Position numbers and translations under genes: made by a program. A stretch of 64,000 nucleotides of DNA, from positions 1,466,501 to 1,530,500 of the forward strand of contig JBCAML010000018.1 of NCBI GenBank assembly GCA_038503075.1, written 5' to 3'. This DNA comes from Gyromitra esculenta (Eukaryota; Ascomycota; Pezizomycetes; Pezizales; Discinaceae). Position 1 is the stretch's first letter, and the number at the start of each line of letters is the position of its first letter. Below the pieces are notes generated by a model. It had not been told where the DNA came from. It did no database searches and saw only the letters and a program-made list of their open reading frames with translations. Below are positions 48,598-60,088 of the stretch, piece by piece.

Positions 48598-50961
48598 GGA
48601 GGGCGTGTTCTTTCTCGAAAGCTGTGGGTGTAGATTGATACAGGCAGACAGAGGCGCAGCACCCGTTGGAGATCAGTGTTACAGTGTCGAGGCCACTTTG
48701 AGATGTGATAGAAGGAGAGTCAGGCAGTATCCAGAAAGGGTGAGACGGGGGAGAGGGCATTCTCTGTTATATAGATACACCCCCTCCACTCCCCGTGCCC
48801 GCTGTATCACATTTGGCACTGTATCTTGGTGTTCTCGTCCCAGATCATTGGCTGTGGGCTGTCCGCAAGAGACCAGTGCATTGCGTGGACTGCGGCAGGG
48901 TTAGGGCTGTCCACTCCATATGGCCCTCTGGGGCAGCAGCGAGGATCGGTGGCCGATATCGGGTTAGAGTGGCTAATTAACTCTGCTATTTATGAGACTC
49001 TCTCCAGCAGCAAGGCGGATTCATGTCAGACGAATTTGGGATTCCCTCCACATTTTTCCCGCCCGAGTCTTCTGGAACAGCTTTGGAAGCTTCTCTCAAC
49101 TGCCAGGCTGGACGTCAAACATTTGCACGACAGAGTCCCCTCCGTGTTTCACCTCTTGGTCGCTGGGGCTTTTCAGCAGGCACCTGTTCGACTGCCTCTC
49201 CTCCACCAGACACTGGAGAAAGGAACCGTCTGAATGGGACTCGGTCCCGGGTATCGGCCGGTTGAAACGAAACAGCTGTCCTTGTGACTCTTCCAAACGA
49301 TTTGCGGATTCCGGGTATTGGCGCTCATGTACTATGACGAGTGCCAATGGCTGTCTCTTCGGGTTCGGGGCGTTGGGCTGATTGGCTACCTGCTGGGATT
49401 GTGCATGCACTTGCCACAACTGTGTCGGTGCTTACCGATGGTACCAGTGTAGGTACTTGTAGCGGCGCTGCTTGTCAGAAAGCTTCCGAGATTTGCAAGA
49501 CGAATCAGAGCGCTGTCTCCTGTAGAAATCTGGGGATTTCCAATGTGCAGCCCTGGTGCCTGATGTCGCATGCCAGGATGCCAGTTTCAGGGTGAATCGC
49601 TGGGCAATCGAACATCGAGTGTAAACAGTGAGGAGGAACTCTCCACCAAGGCTTCTGTGGCGAGTGTCATCGTGTTACTTGAAATAACGCGCTGCCGCCC
49701 TGCCCCGCCAGCCCCCTAGCTCTTAAGCCCTCTTCTAATCGTCGCAATCTTCATAGGCACTATTCCGTAGCCAAACCACTTTTCTCGCCTTGAACATTAT
49801 GGTTAGCATTGAGTTAAACTGCACCAATAGCCTCATCTCTTTTACGGGTGCCAGCATTGCCAGGCACCCGTCCAGCGCACCACTCATTCCATCGATTCCA
49901 TAGTAACAATCCTATATGCATTTAATCTTCCTGCTATACGCACCTAAGTTCTGAACCTAAAAGCTAGGCTGCAGCTGATCAGGTCTAAAAGTGCAATGAC
50001 TGCGTGAACCGCAGTAAAGACCAACCAGAACCTGCCTTGATAACGCACCAGACACCCAACAGCTGTTATGTCTGCAATACGAAGATATCTTGGGACAGAA
50101 TCTCACCCGTCCAATTTGGAAAATTGGGTGCCGGGAGGAGTGGTTAATTATTACGTGCGCAGTGTGCATGTTCCGAGAGCGTTCGATATATAGCGAGGTG
50201 GGTTATTGCTTGTGGTGTACTACCATGTGCAGGGCTTCTCGATATTTGGATATGCGTGTGATCTATGTTGGATATATGTATAATACCTGGGGCGTATAAC
50301 GTCCTATACAATTGATCTATAGTTAATGCGCTGAGCCCCCATTTCCTTTCATTGGTCGACGTTGTTGAAGCCATTGACGCTGTAACAATGATATCTACTC
50401 TCCCCACTTTCACTTTGGTTTCCTTCGGGCCCTGTGCACACAGCATGGGGGACAGCATGTCTTTGTGTCTTTGTTAAGCTTAAATACGCCAATTGATCAA
50501 GCGCACAAATACCCTTTAGGATTCGTCGAGCTTGCATACCGGCAGTACATCTAGATTCTAAAAAATCACTGATACTACACGGATGAAAGGAGCTTTCTCT
50601 AGCATCATGCAATTCTAGTAGAACACAAGTACCTAATAAAGAATGCTTTCAAAAAATACTTTTGTCATGTCGGATTAGAATTGCCTGGAGCCTGAAAGAA
50701 AAACAGTAGTGAAGAATACCAGACATGGGCATTGGTATAAGAGGTCTGCATAGCTACACGTACACAAGCGTAAGAGAAAATAATCTACAATGCTGATCCT
50801 CTACAACAGTACCGACTCTGTCACTCCGTAGTGAAATGTTGATTGGATAGTTAAGAAACCCTAACCCATAAGCGAAAGCCCCTGACGATAACTGCCAACT
50901 AATAATCCCAGCCCACGAAGCTTCTCACCATCCGCAAACCACAACTCCACTGGTATTCACG
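48598..50961. other. Long intergenic region
   Basis: Several frames of 80-135 codons at 48800-49600 overlap on both strands and lack recognisable motifs or consistent splice sites; I do not support them as genes. The GC content of 48600-49600 is raised compared with the flanks. Confidence 0.35.
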
Positions 50962-51968
50962 ATGGAAACCTCCTCAGCTCCCCCACCCGCAAGCATACTG
51001 GACCTCATCGACGCGGTCACAATTGGCTCCTTCTTCCTCGTGCTGGTCCTCCTGTTCCTCGCCTACGCGCTTTCCGTGTTTGTGCTTCCACAGCGCACCA
51101 CCACCGCCAAGACCCGCTTTATATTTATCTGGCATCTCTTCGACTCACTGATCCATTTCGTCTTCGAGGGCTCATTTCTGTACTACTCCCTCTTCGCGTC
51201 GAAGCCCACATCGCTTCAGGGACCGAATCACCACGTGCTGTGGGGCGACAGTGCGACCGTGTACGGCGCTGCGTACTCTGATGCGCCACTGGCGAAACTG
51301 TGGCAGGAGTATGCAAAGGCGGATTTCAGATGGGGGCAGTCGGACATCGGTGTGGTTACGTTGGAGATCCTGACGGTTTTTGTGGGTGGTCCGTTGTCGC
51401 TGTGGATTTGCGATTTGATCAGGAAGGAGGATGAGCGGAGGTGGTTCTGGATTGTGGTTTTGGCGACCGGGGAGTTGTATGGTGGTCTGTATCCCTCTTC
51501 CGTATCCTCTTCCGTATCCGCTTTTCGAACGGGCATTCGGTTCTAGAGGGGGCTGTGGAGATAGGATTGCTAATTGTGTGTGTGCAGGATATATGACGTT
51601 CATGCCAGAGTGGATCACCGGCAGCCATAATTTGGAGACTAGCAATTTTATGTATAAGTAGGGCCTTCCTCCCCCGTATGTATTTTTCCCCACGCTGATT
51701 GACCTCCGTAAACTGTAGATGGGTTTACCTTTTCTTCTTCAACACACTGTGGGTTTGGATCCCTGTGTGGCTGCTTTACGAAGCGTACAACACTTTCCTT
51801 CCCGCTCTTAAACTCCAATCCATGGTCGGCAAAATCTCTCAAACTACAAGCACCTTGAGCGGCGCAACCTTTGACGACGAAAGCGAGGATGAAGTGGAGG
51901 AAACAGAAATTGATGAGGGAGAGGGCGTCTCCATCGGAGAGGTTTTGGAGGGAAAGAAAGTTCGGTAG
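50962..51968 (+). CDS. EBP-family (EXPERA) sterol isomerase-like membrane protein
   Basis: Exons 50962-51484, 51588-51657 and 51719-51968 give 280 residues in frame. The protein has the layout of emopamil-binding proteins, which move the sterol double bond from C8 to C7 in the ER: an N-terminal membrane segment (FFLVLVLLFLAYALSVFVL), then FIWHLFDSLIHFVFEGSFLYYS with the conserved H and E, WQEYAKADFRW with D, VTLEILTVFVGGPLSLWI, and VYLFFFNTLWVWIPVWLLYEAY as the last helix. An acidic C-terminal tail follows (DDESEDEVEETEIDEGEG). Fungi generally use the unrelated ERG2 enzyme for the sterol step, so its role may be different or overlapping. The donors match GT(A/C) with clear acceptors, and the frame is intact. 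Confidence 0.82.
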
Positions 51969-53568
51969 AGTGCCTTGATTTAGCTTGGGGCTCGGTCTTA
52001 TCACGGGTAGAATTGAGATATCAAGTTGGTGGAATGCATATTAGGAAATGGAAGGACTGGCAAATTGGCTTTATGCGGATATCCTGCGAAGGTTACTAGA
52101 AAATGTACTGAATATCACTTTCATAATTTTCGTATGCCTTGCCCGTGCAAACCATCAATAGCACGCACCCAAGTCGCAGGATAGCATCGATACTATGAAT
52201 ACCCTTTCCGGGAAGGGAAACTAGTCGATTACTATGGATCTCTCCAGACTCTAGCTAGCTTTATTTTACCAAAACACTAAAGCGTATAATTTTATTCTAC
52301 ACGCGCGCGCGCAAGCCACTGCAGCGGGAAATCACAGTGGTTCAAATATGTAACTTTTCATTCAAAACTATAGCCTGCACACAGGCATGTAAGCAATCGG
52401 ATTCCCGATGATTGCCAAAAAGTGATTTCTCAGACGAAGGATTGGCTAAGTCGAGGTCTGTGCGCTGTTGATTAAAGTCGTGACAGCTAGACATCCGTTT
52501 TTTAAATACATCCTGCTTTTAAATTTATCTTTACGGTCGGTGACAGTAATTCCCCTGCCATCCAATTAGAACGTTCAAAGTTAGTCTCAGCCCCACCAGC
52601 AGCAGCCGTTGGAAGCTCTAGCAAGTATTCCCCTCATTTCCTCTCAGCGTCTAGATCTAAATATCCCTTGTGCTTCAAGAGGAGCATAGTAACGGGAGGA
52701 CTTGGCACATATCCAAGAACAAGGCACATTGCCATCAGGTTTACAGCATCTTGTCTCGCATTCCACTGGCAGAGTGCGTATTACTCCTGAGATGGCGCCC
52801 AGCTACAAACACTAATGGGCGACAGATTACTTGGAGCCTTTTCATCACGATTTGTCCACGTGGGTGGTGCTTCACGCTCGACCGTTTGCAAAATATGCAG
52901 ATGTAGGATGGTATGGCACAGCTGTGCCTTGTCAGGCGGGTGCCCGCTTTTTGGGAATGCAGCTGCCCGGTCTTCGTCCGGGGGTTTTGATCTTTAGGCT
53001 GCCTCATGGGTGATCACTCGAATGAAATGAGCACGTGATGGTGGCGGCACCCAAGACGCATCCAGTAAGTAGTGTCATGATAAAACCAAAAGACAATTTC
53101 GGCTACATGCTTCACCATAAACTATCGAGTATCGAATGAGACGACAAGTAGTTGTGCAAGATCAAGCGCTCTGCATAAACAGGCTTCAAACTACAAACGA
53201 ATTGAAGGCGGAAAATGGCATCAAGTTACGCTCGAGATCTCGAATCTGGGCTTCGTCGTGGTGGCGTGCCGGGCGTTAGAATTGGTCTCGATCTCTTCTT
53301 CGAACTTCGAGCGACTACCGTCAAAATTAAAGACTCGCTATAATCCTGATCGATTGGGCTATTTAACGCGCTTCACTGGGCGGATGAATTCTGTCGTTTG
53401 CAGCGAAAGACAAAACCCTCAGACTCAATTCCTGTATCAAAGATATTCTCACCTCTTATAAAACGCCGCCAGCCACGGTACTTCAAATTGCATTACACTT
53501 CTGAACCATACACCAATTAGAGTACCGTTGAAATACACTCCCTAAGTAACAACACCACGCAACAGGAC
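51969..53568. other. Intergenic, nothing recognised
   Basis: Includes a short CG dinucleotide run at 52303-52312. Short frames only; no product recognised. Confidence 0.35.
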
Positions 53569-55424
53569 ATGCCTCCAAAGCAATGCCCAACCCCAAGCAC
53601 GTCGCAGGGGACAGCTACAAAAGGAACCTCCGGCTCCTCGCGTGCTGGTATCAGGATGTTTCTGCAAAAGCTCGGGAAACAAATGTCAGATATCCAACAG
53701 ATCCTCACGGAATATCCGAACTACGAAGAACACTTTCAAGACCATGAGGCTTCCCAAGCCCGGCAGAACGAAACGATAAAGTCCCTAGAGGCGAAAGAAG
53801 AACAAATCAAACAGTTAGAAGCAGCAGTCGCGATCTTCGAGGGTGTGCATATGAATACCTCAAAGGCTTTGAAGGAGGAAAATTTTAGGCTCAATGAGCG
53901 TATCAGGGAGACCGAAGAACAACTTTTAAGGGCTGAAGAACAGTCAAAGGCCTCGCGTAATGTTTTCGTCAAAGAATTTGAGAAGCTGATAAAAGATAAG
54001 AATCACGAGCTGGAGCAAGCTCTTCGAGATCACGGGGCTGCCTTGGAGAAGCAGAAGAAGGGGTTTGAGGAGCAGCATTCGGAGGTTATGGAAAAGAGTT
54101 TGTTGCAGTTGAATAAGGTTTCTAGAGAGTTGCAGGAGCAAAGTGCGGAATTAGAGAAGTTGGATTTGATGAATGATGGGCTGAAGAAAAAACTTGCGCA
54201 GTCGAATCATAAGCTCAGGGAGATACAACAGGAGCTTTTTAATGTCTCGGACGACCTATTGTGAGTGATTTTCCATTTTGATTCTGTGAAATGATATTAA
54301 GTATGGTAACACAGCGAGAAGGAGTGGAGGGAACTGGCGAACGACTTCCATGCCTTTTGCAAAGCCAGGTTCACAAGTCTCCCGCAAGGCACGACTGCGG
54401 TAAATATCCCAACTCGCTTCAGGCCCTAATAGTCCTCACACTAATCGCAGCCCCAAAATAATAGGAGGAAATTGCATTCCAACAGCAAGATATCAAAGAG
54501 AGACTTCTCCGAGCTGGCTTTACAGACAGGATCCCATTCTTCGTCCCGACCGGAAATATCGAAGCTTCCAGGCTTTTGCGTCTCGCTGGCGTCGAACATA
54601 TCATATCAGAGACACTTTGCAAAAACGTTTTCCAGTCCATCATATTGCATAACTGCTCTCACGCGACTGGCACCTTCCAGACCATATCCCAACAGCTACA
54701 TCAGGAGAGTCCCTGGAAAGAAGCTATATGGCGGACAGCAACTGTTTGCGCTTTGGCAGAATCCAACAACGTCGATTCAAAGGCCCGCCAAATGGTCGGG
54801 GACGTTCTTAAGCTGACTGATTCGCTTATCCGGGGTGAAGATCGTGAGATTGTGATGAAAGAGCTTACGGAGTTGTTCGGACGTGCGTTTAGAATTTGGG
54901 GACGTGCACAAAAGAACAGTGCTCGAATCTTTGCAACCACAACGTTAACTGACGACGCTTCGCAAGCCTGGGAATCTCATCCAGAGCAGGACGAGTTTGT
55001 TGGAGTTTCGGAAGACGAAATGGCGGAAATCGACCCCCACGGAAAAGTACTCTGCCTTTTCCCAAGAATCTATCGCGAAAGATCGTTCACGGCGGACAAG
55101 GGTTTTGAAGAGGACAAAGGGTATATTTATTTCCCCGGTACAGCGCTGTATGCAGATGCCGGAGCCTACATTGTTGGACAGAGGGAGCACCGGGAATTTA
55201 TAAAGCTCATGGAAGAGCTCTCGAAAAAAGCCCAAATGACTTCAACGGATCGGACGAGAGCGAGCAGCAGACGGAGTCGGAGAGCGAGTATCAGCACGCT
55301 TTCACAGTTACCTCAACCACATGCTCAGTCATTCAGCGAACGTGCCAAGAATTCGCAGATCCCTGGTGGTAGTAGATCTAATCTACCCCCAGCAGCTTCT
55401 TCGGTGAAGATCGCTACGAAGTAG
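53569..55424 (+). CDS. Coiled-coil protein conserved in filamentous fungi
   Basis: Exons 53569-54260, 54315-54399 and 54465-55424 give 578 residues. The second intron acceptor (AATAATAG, 54463-54464) was chosen because it alone opens the frame EEIAFQQQDIKERLLRAGF. Residues 1-60 are polar. About 60-235 form a long coiled coil (EEQIKQLEAAVAIFEG, ETEEQLLRAEEQ, ELEKLDLMNDGLKKKL). A conserved globular C-terminal part (about 290-500) has GNIEASRLLRLAGVEH, VLCLFPRIYRE and YFPGTALYADAGAYI, a pattern I know from hypothetical ascomycete proteins without assigned function. The last 60 residues are basic and Ser-rich. Apparently intact. Confidence 0.72.
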
Positions 55425-56533
55425 TTCGGCATGATCACCGGAAGATCATATAACAGGGCTTCACTAACCCTTGCGACGCTCCGCTCAATTCTGCCTACGG
55501 TCTGTCAAGTATTCGCTTAAAACTATTTCTCCTTTTGTTCTTTATGCGGATAGTTCGAATTTCTCCTGTTTCTTCTTCGGTTATCGTGCTGGGATTTCAC
55601 TGGGCGGTCGCGGTAGGCTAGATGCTAAGTTGGATCTTTTTTTCATTTGGTATTAACTTGGTCTTGGAAGTGTAGTTAAATAGCTGAAATCGTATCTCTT
55701 AGTCTATTTGTCCCAGTAACAGTATCCAGGGCTCTGATTTGTAATTGCATCGAGGAAATATACTATGTAGTAGTTTTGTCGAATAGATAGAATCATCTCA
55801 ATTAGCTATAGTCTCTCAGAGTGCCTATTTGGATACCTTGGTTTGCGGTTTAGCTAAGTTTACTAATCACATTAATCACGGTAGGGCCAGGTATGTCACA
55901 GTATTGGGTGGGGGCAAACACCTGCAGGATCTAAACTAACACGAAGCAATATGCATGCAAATCAGGCTTTTTGAGGGCCAAGTTTCAGGTAAAGACTCGA
56001 TATGGGGTGATACAAGGGAGTATTTACGATGATAGGGCTTGCGAGAACGTTGACCCAAGCGAGATGGGAGCCGGCACTAATTAACTTACCCTAGATTGAA
56101 CCTGGAGTTAAGTCTAAGAAACACATGGTTTAAAGTGCATCTATATCGGGCATACCACCTTGGCCCGGTATGTTAATATTCTTGTTGAGGAGGCTCTAGC
56201 AGCTGGACCACACACATATGAGCCCTTGTAACGGGACCATCAATGCTCCACAATCAAATCCATTTAGCTGAGTTAAAACGAGAATCGCGTGCGAAAAGCC
56301 CTGCTTTAAAAAGAGGCTAGAATAGCCAAAAAAAAAAACCAGCCCCAAAGGTAGAGGAAATAATTCTATAACGGTAGAGATTCGAAAAGAAGATGCGATG
56401 CGGATGAAAACAATCCAGGGCTTATCGGTCATGAGGCGAGACGAGTTTACTCTATCGCACCGTGGATCACCTGCCCGCGCTGAGGTTGATACATCTCAAA
56501 TGTGCCGACGGATTTAAACCCCTTCCCTATACT
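55425..56533. other. Intergenic, nothing recognised
   Basis: No supported gene. Poly-A/poly-T run at about 56329-56338. Confidence 0.3.
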
Positions 56534-57340
56534 CTATCGAAATATGGGCTTTTTTAGCAGTATGCCATCTCTGGCGAGATCATTTTCTCGCTAGTTAGTG
56601 CAAGGTCCTATGATATCGCTCTGGTTAGACTTAAGGTACGAAGTGTTACGGGGGAGATGACATACGCAAGGTGAAGCGAGGGCAACTTTCTCAACCGTGG
56701 TCTCACCAGACAGTATTTGGAGAAGGAGACTTGGGTTTTCCTATCAAACATCGTTTCGTTAACACTAGGATATCAAGATTAAGTGTTTTCCAAGAAAGGT
56801 ACAATATTGGATTTACATTCAAATATCCCCCAACGGTGTAAATACGCTGTCGGTAGTCCTCTTCGCCAGCATATGCAGCGTCGATACATTCCTATATTTT
56901 ACAGTTCTCCGCATCAGAATCTCAAGTGGTTCACTAGAGCGGAAAGTTGCTGAAATACCTCTAGCTCATTGGCAATTCTTATCCTCTCCGGCGGACAAGT
57001 CTCGCAATAGTTTTTTAAAGCAAATGTGAGACAGAGTCTACCCTAAAACCCGCAGAACCTTTTAGCACCAATTATAATTTGCCATGTACTCCGAGTATAC
57101 TAATGAGATATAAATACATACCTGCTTCCTCAAGCTTGCATCATTAGCTCCGTGCAGCATTCCTGCAGCAGTGTTCTTCTCGGAGTTTATAGTTTCGTCA
57201 CGGACAGCTATTTGTAACGACACCAGCATATTGAAATGTTCTTCGCCGACACCGGCAGGTCTGTATCGTGGGCTGTGAGATTTCTGGTTACACGAAGTTC
57301 GTCTCGGTGCAGCAAAGAAGGAAAACAGATTATTCAACAT
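56534..57340 (-). CDS. Stand-alone TFIIS central-domain-like protein, five exons
   Basis: A gene built from five short exons: 57340-57122, 57042-56959, 56891-56817, 56740-56666 and 56590-56534. Every join falls at codon boundaries with GT-AG ends, including two GTATGT donors and a CTAACTAG acceptor. The 169-residue product has an N-terminal ~70 residues I do not recognise. It then matches the pattern of the TFIIS central domain, which binds RNA polymerase II: QGRLCLTFALKNY, PPERIRIANELEECI, EDYRQRIYTVGGYL, NENPSLLLQILSGE, TTVEKVALASPC, then RENDLARDG. There is no N-terminal TFIIS/LW domain and no C-terminal zinc ribbon, so it cannot stimulate transcript cleavage like full TFIIS. It may be a truncated paralogue or a separate regulator. 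Confidence 0.65.
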
Positions 57341-59136
57341 GGTTGAAGTGTCTTTGGCGAGGATTAGGTGACAGTAAGATCTAGCCTATCCCGAGATTTA
57401 AATGTCAATGAATAAACTAACATGTGGTGATCAACGCTAGACTTACTATAGCTATCCAGCTAGCTGCGCGAAATAAAAATAAAAAATAAGTAGATGCTCG
57501 GAAGGTTGGAATAACGGGTATGCGAATCTCGAAGGTATGAAATCTGTGGAACTAGATTGTGCTCTGATGTTCAGCCAGGATACCATATCTATTAGTCGCC
57601 CACTATCGTTCACGTACCTTAGCCGATCTCAAGTTCTAATTCCTAGGACCTTCCAGTCGCCGCTAAAGATTAAGTAACGGCGGGAGGATGAATATAGATG
57701 GCAAGTCCGCTCGGCGATCTACTAAGGGTAGTGGGTGTGGGGCTAATGTATACAGGTACGCGTTGGTGCAAAATAGCAAAGGAGTGTATACTATTCGGCC
57801 TCGAAAATGAACGTTTGCACGAATTGAACGAAAGGACGAGCCAAGAGCCCAGAGGATACCTAAAGAGTGGTGAGGCGGGGAAGGAGGGAGGGAGGAAGGA
57901 AGGAAGGAAGGAAGGAAAGGCAAGTGCCAAAGGAATACCCTGCCATTATATCTACTCTACGTTTAGTGCGCTTAGTATATATTGCATTGAATGTACCCAC
58001 GGCAGAGGCTTGACATTGGTGTCCTTACAAGTACTTTTATGTCCCATAGTATAGTAGGATAGAGATCAGTATAATTTCGTGCTGTATTCAGGCCTGCTGC
58101 TGCACCAGCAAGGGAGGACCCAGAAACGAGGGTCCGAAACACCCTCGTTGATGGTTTCTGCTTTCCGGGAATCAAGTGAATATTCCGGGTTTCGATGTCC
58201 AAGCGCATTCGCCCAGTTGCATTTTTTTCAGGGGAAACGTGGGGGCCGTTGACCCGAGAGAGCCAGGATACTGTTCAGGTAGGCGAGCCGGCTGGTTGTT
58301 ACCCAGCGTTGCGGCCATGGGTCCCAGGGATTTGATCCCCCAGCGTGGGCTTTATTAATCTCCATTTAATAGCATATCCCAGACACGATATTCACTGATT
58401 AATAGCGGACGGTTAGTTGCCAGAATAAACCCACATTTATTGGTGAGATAAGTTGGAAATATACGTATATAAAAGATCAGCCGCCACTTCGTCGGCAAGA
58501 CTCTGGATCCACCCTGCAGCCATAGCTACACGTGTAGCAGAAAAAAAGAAACTGAACGCGGCTGACCCGATAAGATAGTCGCTTAATTGGGCCAATGTGA
58601 CTAATGCTTTTCCGCGACCTCCATCCTTGGGCGTAAGATGAATGATGCGGCTGACAGAACTCTATGTTTAGAAAGATAATGTGCCGGCGGGGTAGGGACC
58701 TACGGCTCGTGATCTTGAGACAGATAGACTCCCGTATCGATCAAGCAGGCAGGTCTCCAAATTCCGGTTTGTTCTATACAGCCACTGCCATTCAGTTCCC
58801 TTTGAAGTCGTAATCCTAGTCCGTATTGCTCGTGGAGATTCGAGTTTCGACTATTTCTTTGTTATAACCGCATATTCGTGCAAGATGGCGAAATTTGTCA
58901 GGTTACTCATGTCTTGGGAACCACATGTTACGTTAAGCATAAATCTCTCTATCAGCTACTAGGCTGTGTGGAAATGCATTTACTAATTCGTATATAGGGG
59001 TTCCGTTCTTCGCCCGGCTTTGTTTTACTTCGCGAACTAATCTAGTAATACCGATGGCGGGTGTGAGTTCTCGTGGTGGCATTTCTATGACGCCACGGCA
59101 AGTTATCTAAGCCCGGGAGGGATTTTCTGGAAACGT
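57341..59136. other. Subtelomeric intergenic region
   Basis: Contains a GGAA microsatellite at about 57886-57918 and no supported gene. It is the unique flank on which the telomere-proximal repeat stack sits. Confidence 0.4.
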
Positions 59137-59483
59137 TTAAATGAAGGAAGCCGTTAGGCTTCTGGGAGGTCGCGGTGAAGGAGTCGTAGAGGTAAGAGTG
59201 CTAAGACCGTGTGCGATGTTGATCGTCTACGAGGTTTCGTCTGTTTCTAGACTCCTCAGTTAGCTGAGATGGTCAGGGATATATACAACCCTCAGGACGG
59301 ATACGGATCTAACGAAGATCCGTGTGGCTAGGCTCTCGGCCGAGCTGGGATGATGCAATTTCGATCGACGTGCGTGCGGCAGAGTTTGGTTACTCTTTCG
59401 GGTAATTTCAACCTGTGTACGCGTCATCTAATATCCGGGTATGCGGAATGGAGGGGTAAACTATGAAACATGCAGGTGATACC
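59137..59483 (-). repeat. Truncated pseudo-LTR copy 1 of the telomeric PLE
   Basis: 347 bp that match the first ~347 bp of the complete repeat at 59484. It starts at TTAAATGAAGGAAGCCG and stops at GGTGATACC, where the next copy begins. It has several substitutions relative to copies 2 and 3 (for example GGTCAGGG for GGAAGGGG at about 59270), so it is the oldest. In the orientation of the reverse transcriptase it keeps its 3' end and lacks its 5' part. Confidence 0.85.
59200..59264 (-). ncRNA. Hammerhead ribozyme, type I (repeat copy 1)
   Basis: Same core as the copy at 59547-59611: on the minus strand GCUAA, CUGAGGA, GUCU/AGAC hairpin, GAAA, CC...GG, UC, then UUAGC. All invariant core positions are kept even though the repeat has diverged elsewhere. 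Confidence 0.65.
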
Positions 59484-60060
59484 TTAAATGAAGGAAGCCG
59501 TTAGGCTTCTGGGAGGTCGCGGTGAAGGAGTCGTAGAGGTAAGAGTGCTAAGACCGTGTGCGATGTTGATCGTCTACGAGGTTTCGTCTGTTTCTAGACT
59601 CCTCAGTTAGCTGAGATGGAAGGGGATATATACAACCCTTAGGACGGATACGGATCTAGCGAAGATCCGTGCGGCTAGCCTCTCGGCCGAGCTGCGATGA
59701 TGCAATTTCGATCGACGTGCGGGCGGCAGGGTTCGGTTACCTTTTCGGGTAATCTAAATCTGTGTACGCGTCATCTAATATCCGGGTATGCGGAAAGGAG
59801 GGGTAAACTATGAAACATGCAGGTGATACTACGTGCGTCATGCACTCCGCCCCAATGCAGTGTTACGTGCAAGGGTCGGTTGTTCGGCTCGTCGGCTATC
59901 TTCGGTCCGACCTCGGCCCGACGGTTAACCTCGGCCCGAGCTCGGCCCGAGGGCTCCGCTAAGTCCGACGCCAAGCGCCAAGCCGGATCGGAGATAACAT
60001 CCGTTCCGTTCCGTGCCAAGATGCCAAGGGTTGTGCCACCTTCCTAATCCGGCGTACACC
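59484..60060 (-). repeat. Complete pseudo-LTR copy 2
   Basis: 577 bp from TTAAATGAAGG to CGGCGTACACC, running into TTTAGGG repeats. It contains, in plus-strand order, the AAGCC-GTTA-GGCTT hairpin (59493-59510), the hammerhead (59547-59611), a CGGATCT-AGATCCG hairpin (about 59648-59670), and a GC-rich segment with three CTCGGCCCGA-like units (59910-59955). An 82-codon open frame on the minus strand (59771-60019) occurs identically in copy 3 but looks non-coding. Confidence 0.85.
59547..59611 (-). ncRNA. Hammerhead ribozyme, type I (repeat copy 2)
   Basis: Read 5'-3' on the minus strand: stem I strand GCUAA; core CUGAGGA; stem II GUCU, loop AGAAAC, AGAC; core GAAA; stem III CC closed by GG, with an inner CGAU-CAAC-AUCG hairpin; U16.1-C17; cleavage predicted between 59552 and 59551; stem I return strand UUAGC, pairing perfectly with GCUAA. 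All invariant positions (C3 U4 G5 A6 N7 G8 A9, G12 A13 A14, A15.1-U16.1, H17) are satisfied. Open ends in stem I and a weak stem III fit the type I hammerheads reported in Penelope-like elements and plant retrozymes. It is on the same strand as the reverse transcriptase. Confidence 0.72.
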
Positions 60061-60088
60061 GGTTTAGGGTTTAGGGGTTAGGGTTTTT
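60061..60088 (+). repeat. Interstitial telomeric repeat
   Basis: GG, two exact TTTAGGG units, then G, TTAGGG and TTTTT. It is the junction between repeat copy 2 and the 3' end of the reverse transcriptase unit. It marks where a former chromosome end was overlaid by the element. Confidence 0.85.

Noticed and set aside
48826..49595. Cluster of open frames on both strands
   Set aside because: GC-rich sequence with overlapping frames, no motifs and no consistent splice model.
57884..57920. GGAA microsatellite within a 118-codon frame
   Set aside because: The frame is created by the microsatellite; no protein family fits.
59771..60019. 82-codon open frame repeated identically at 63662-63910
   Set aside because: It lies in the non-coding repeat, opposite another open frame, with GC-rich composition that leaves frames open by chance. 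Identity only reflects the repeat.
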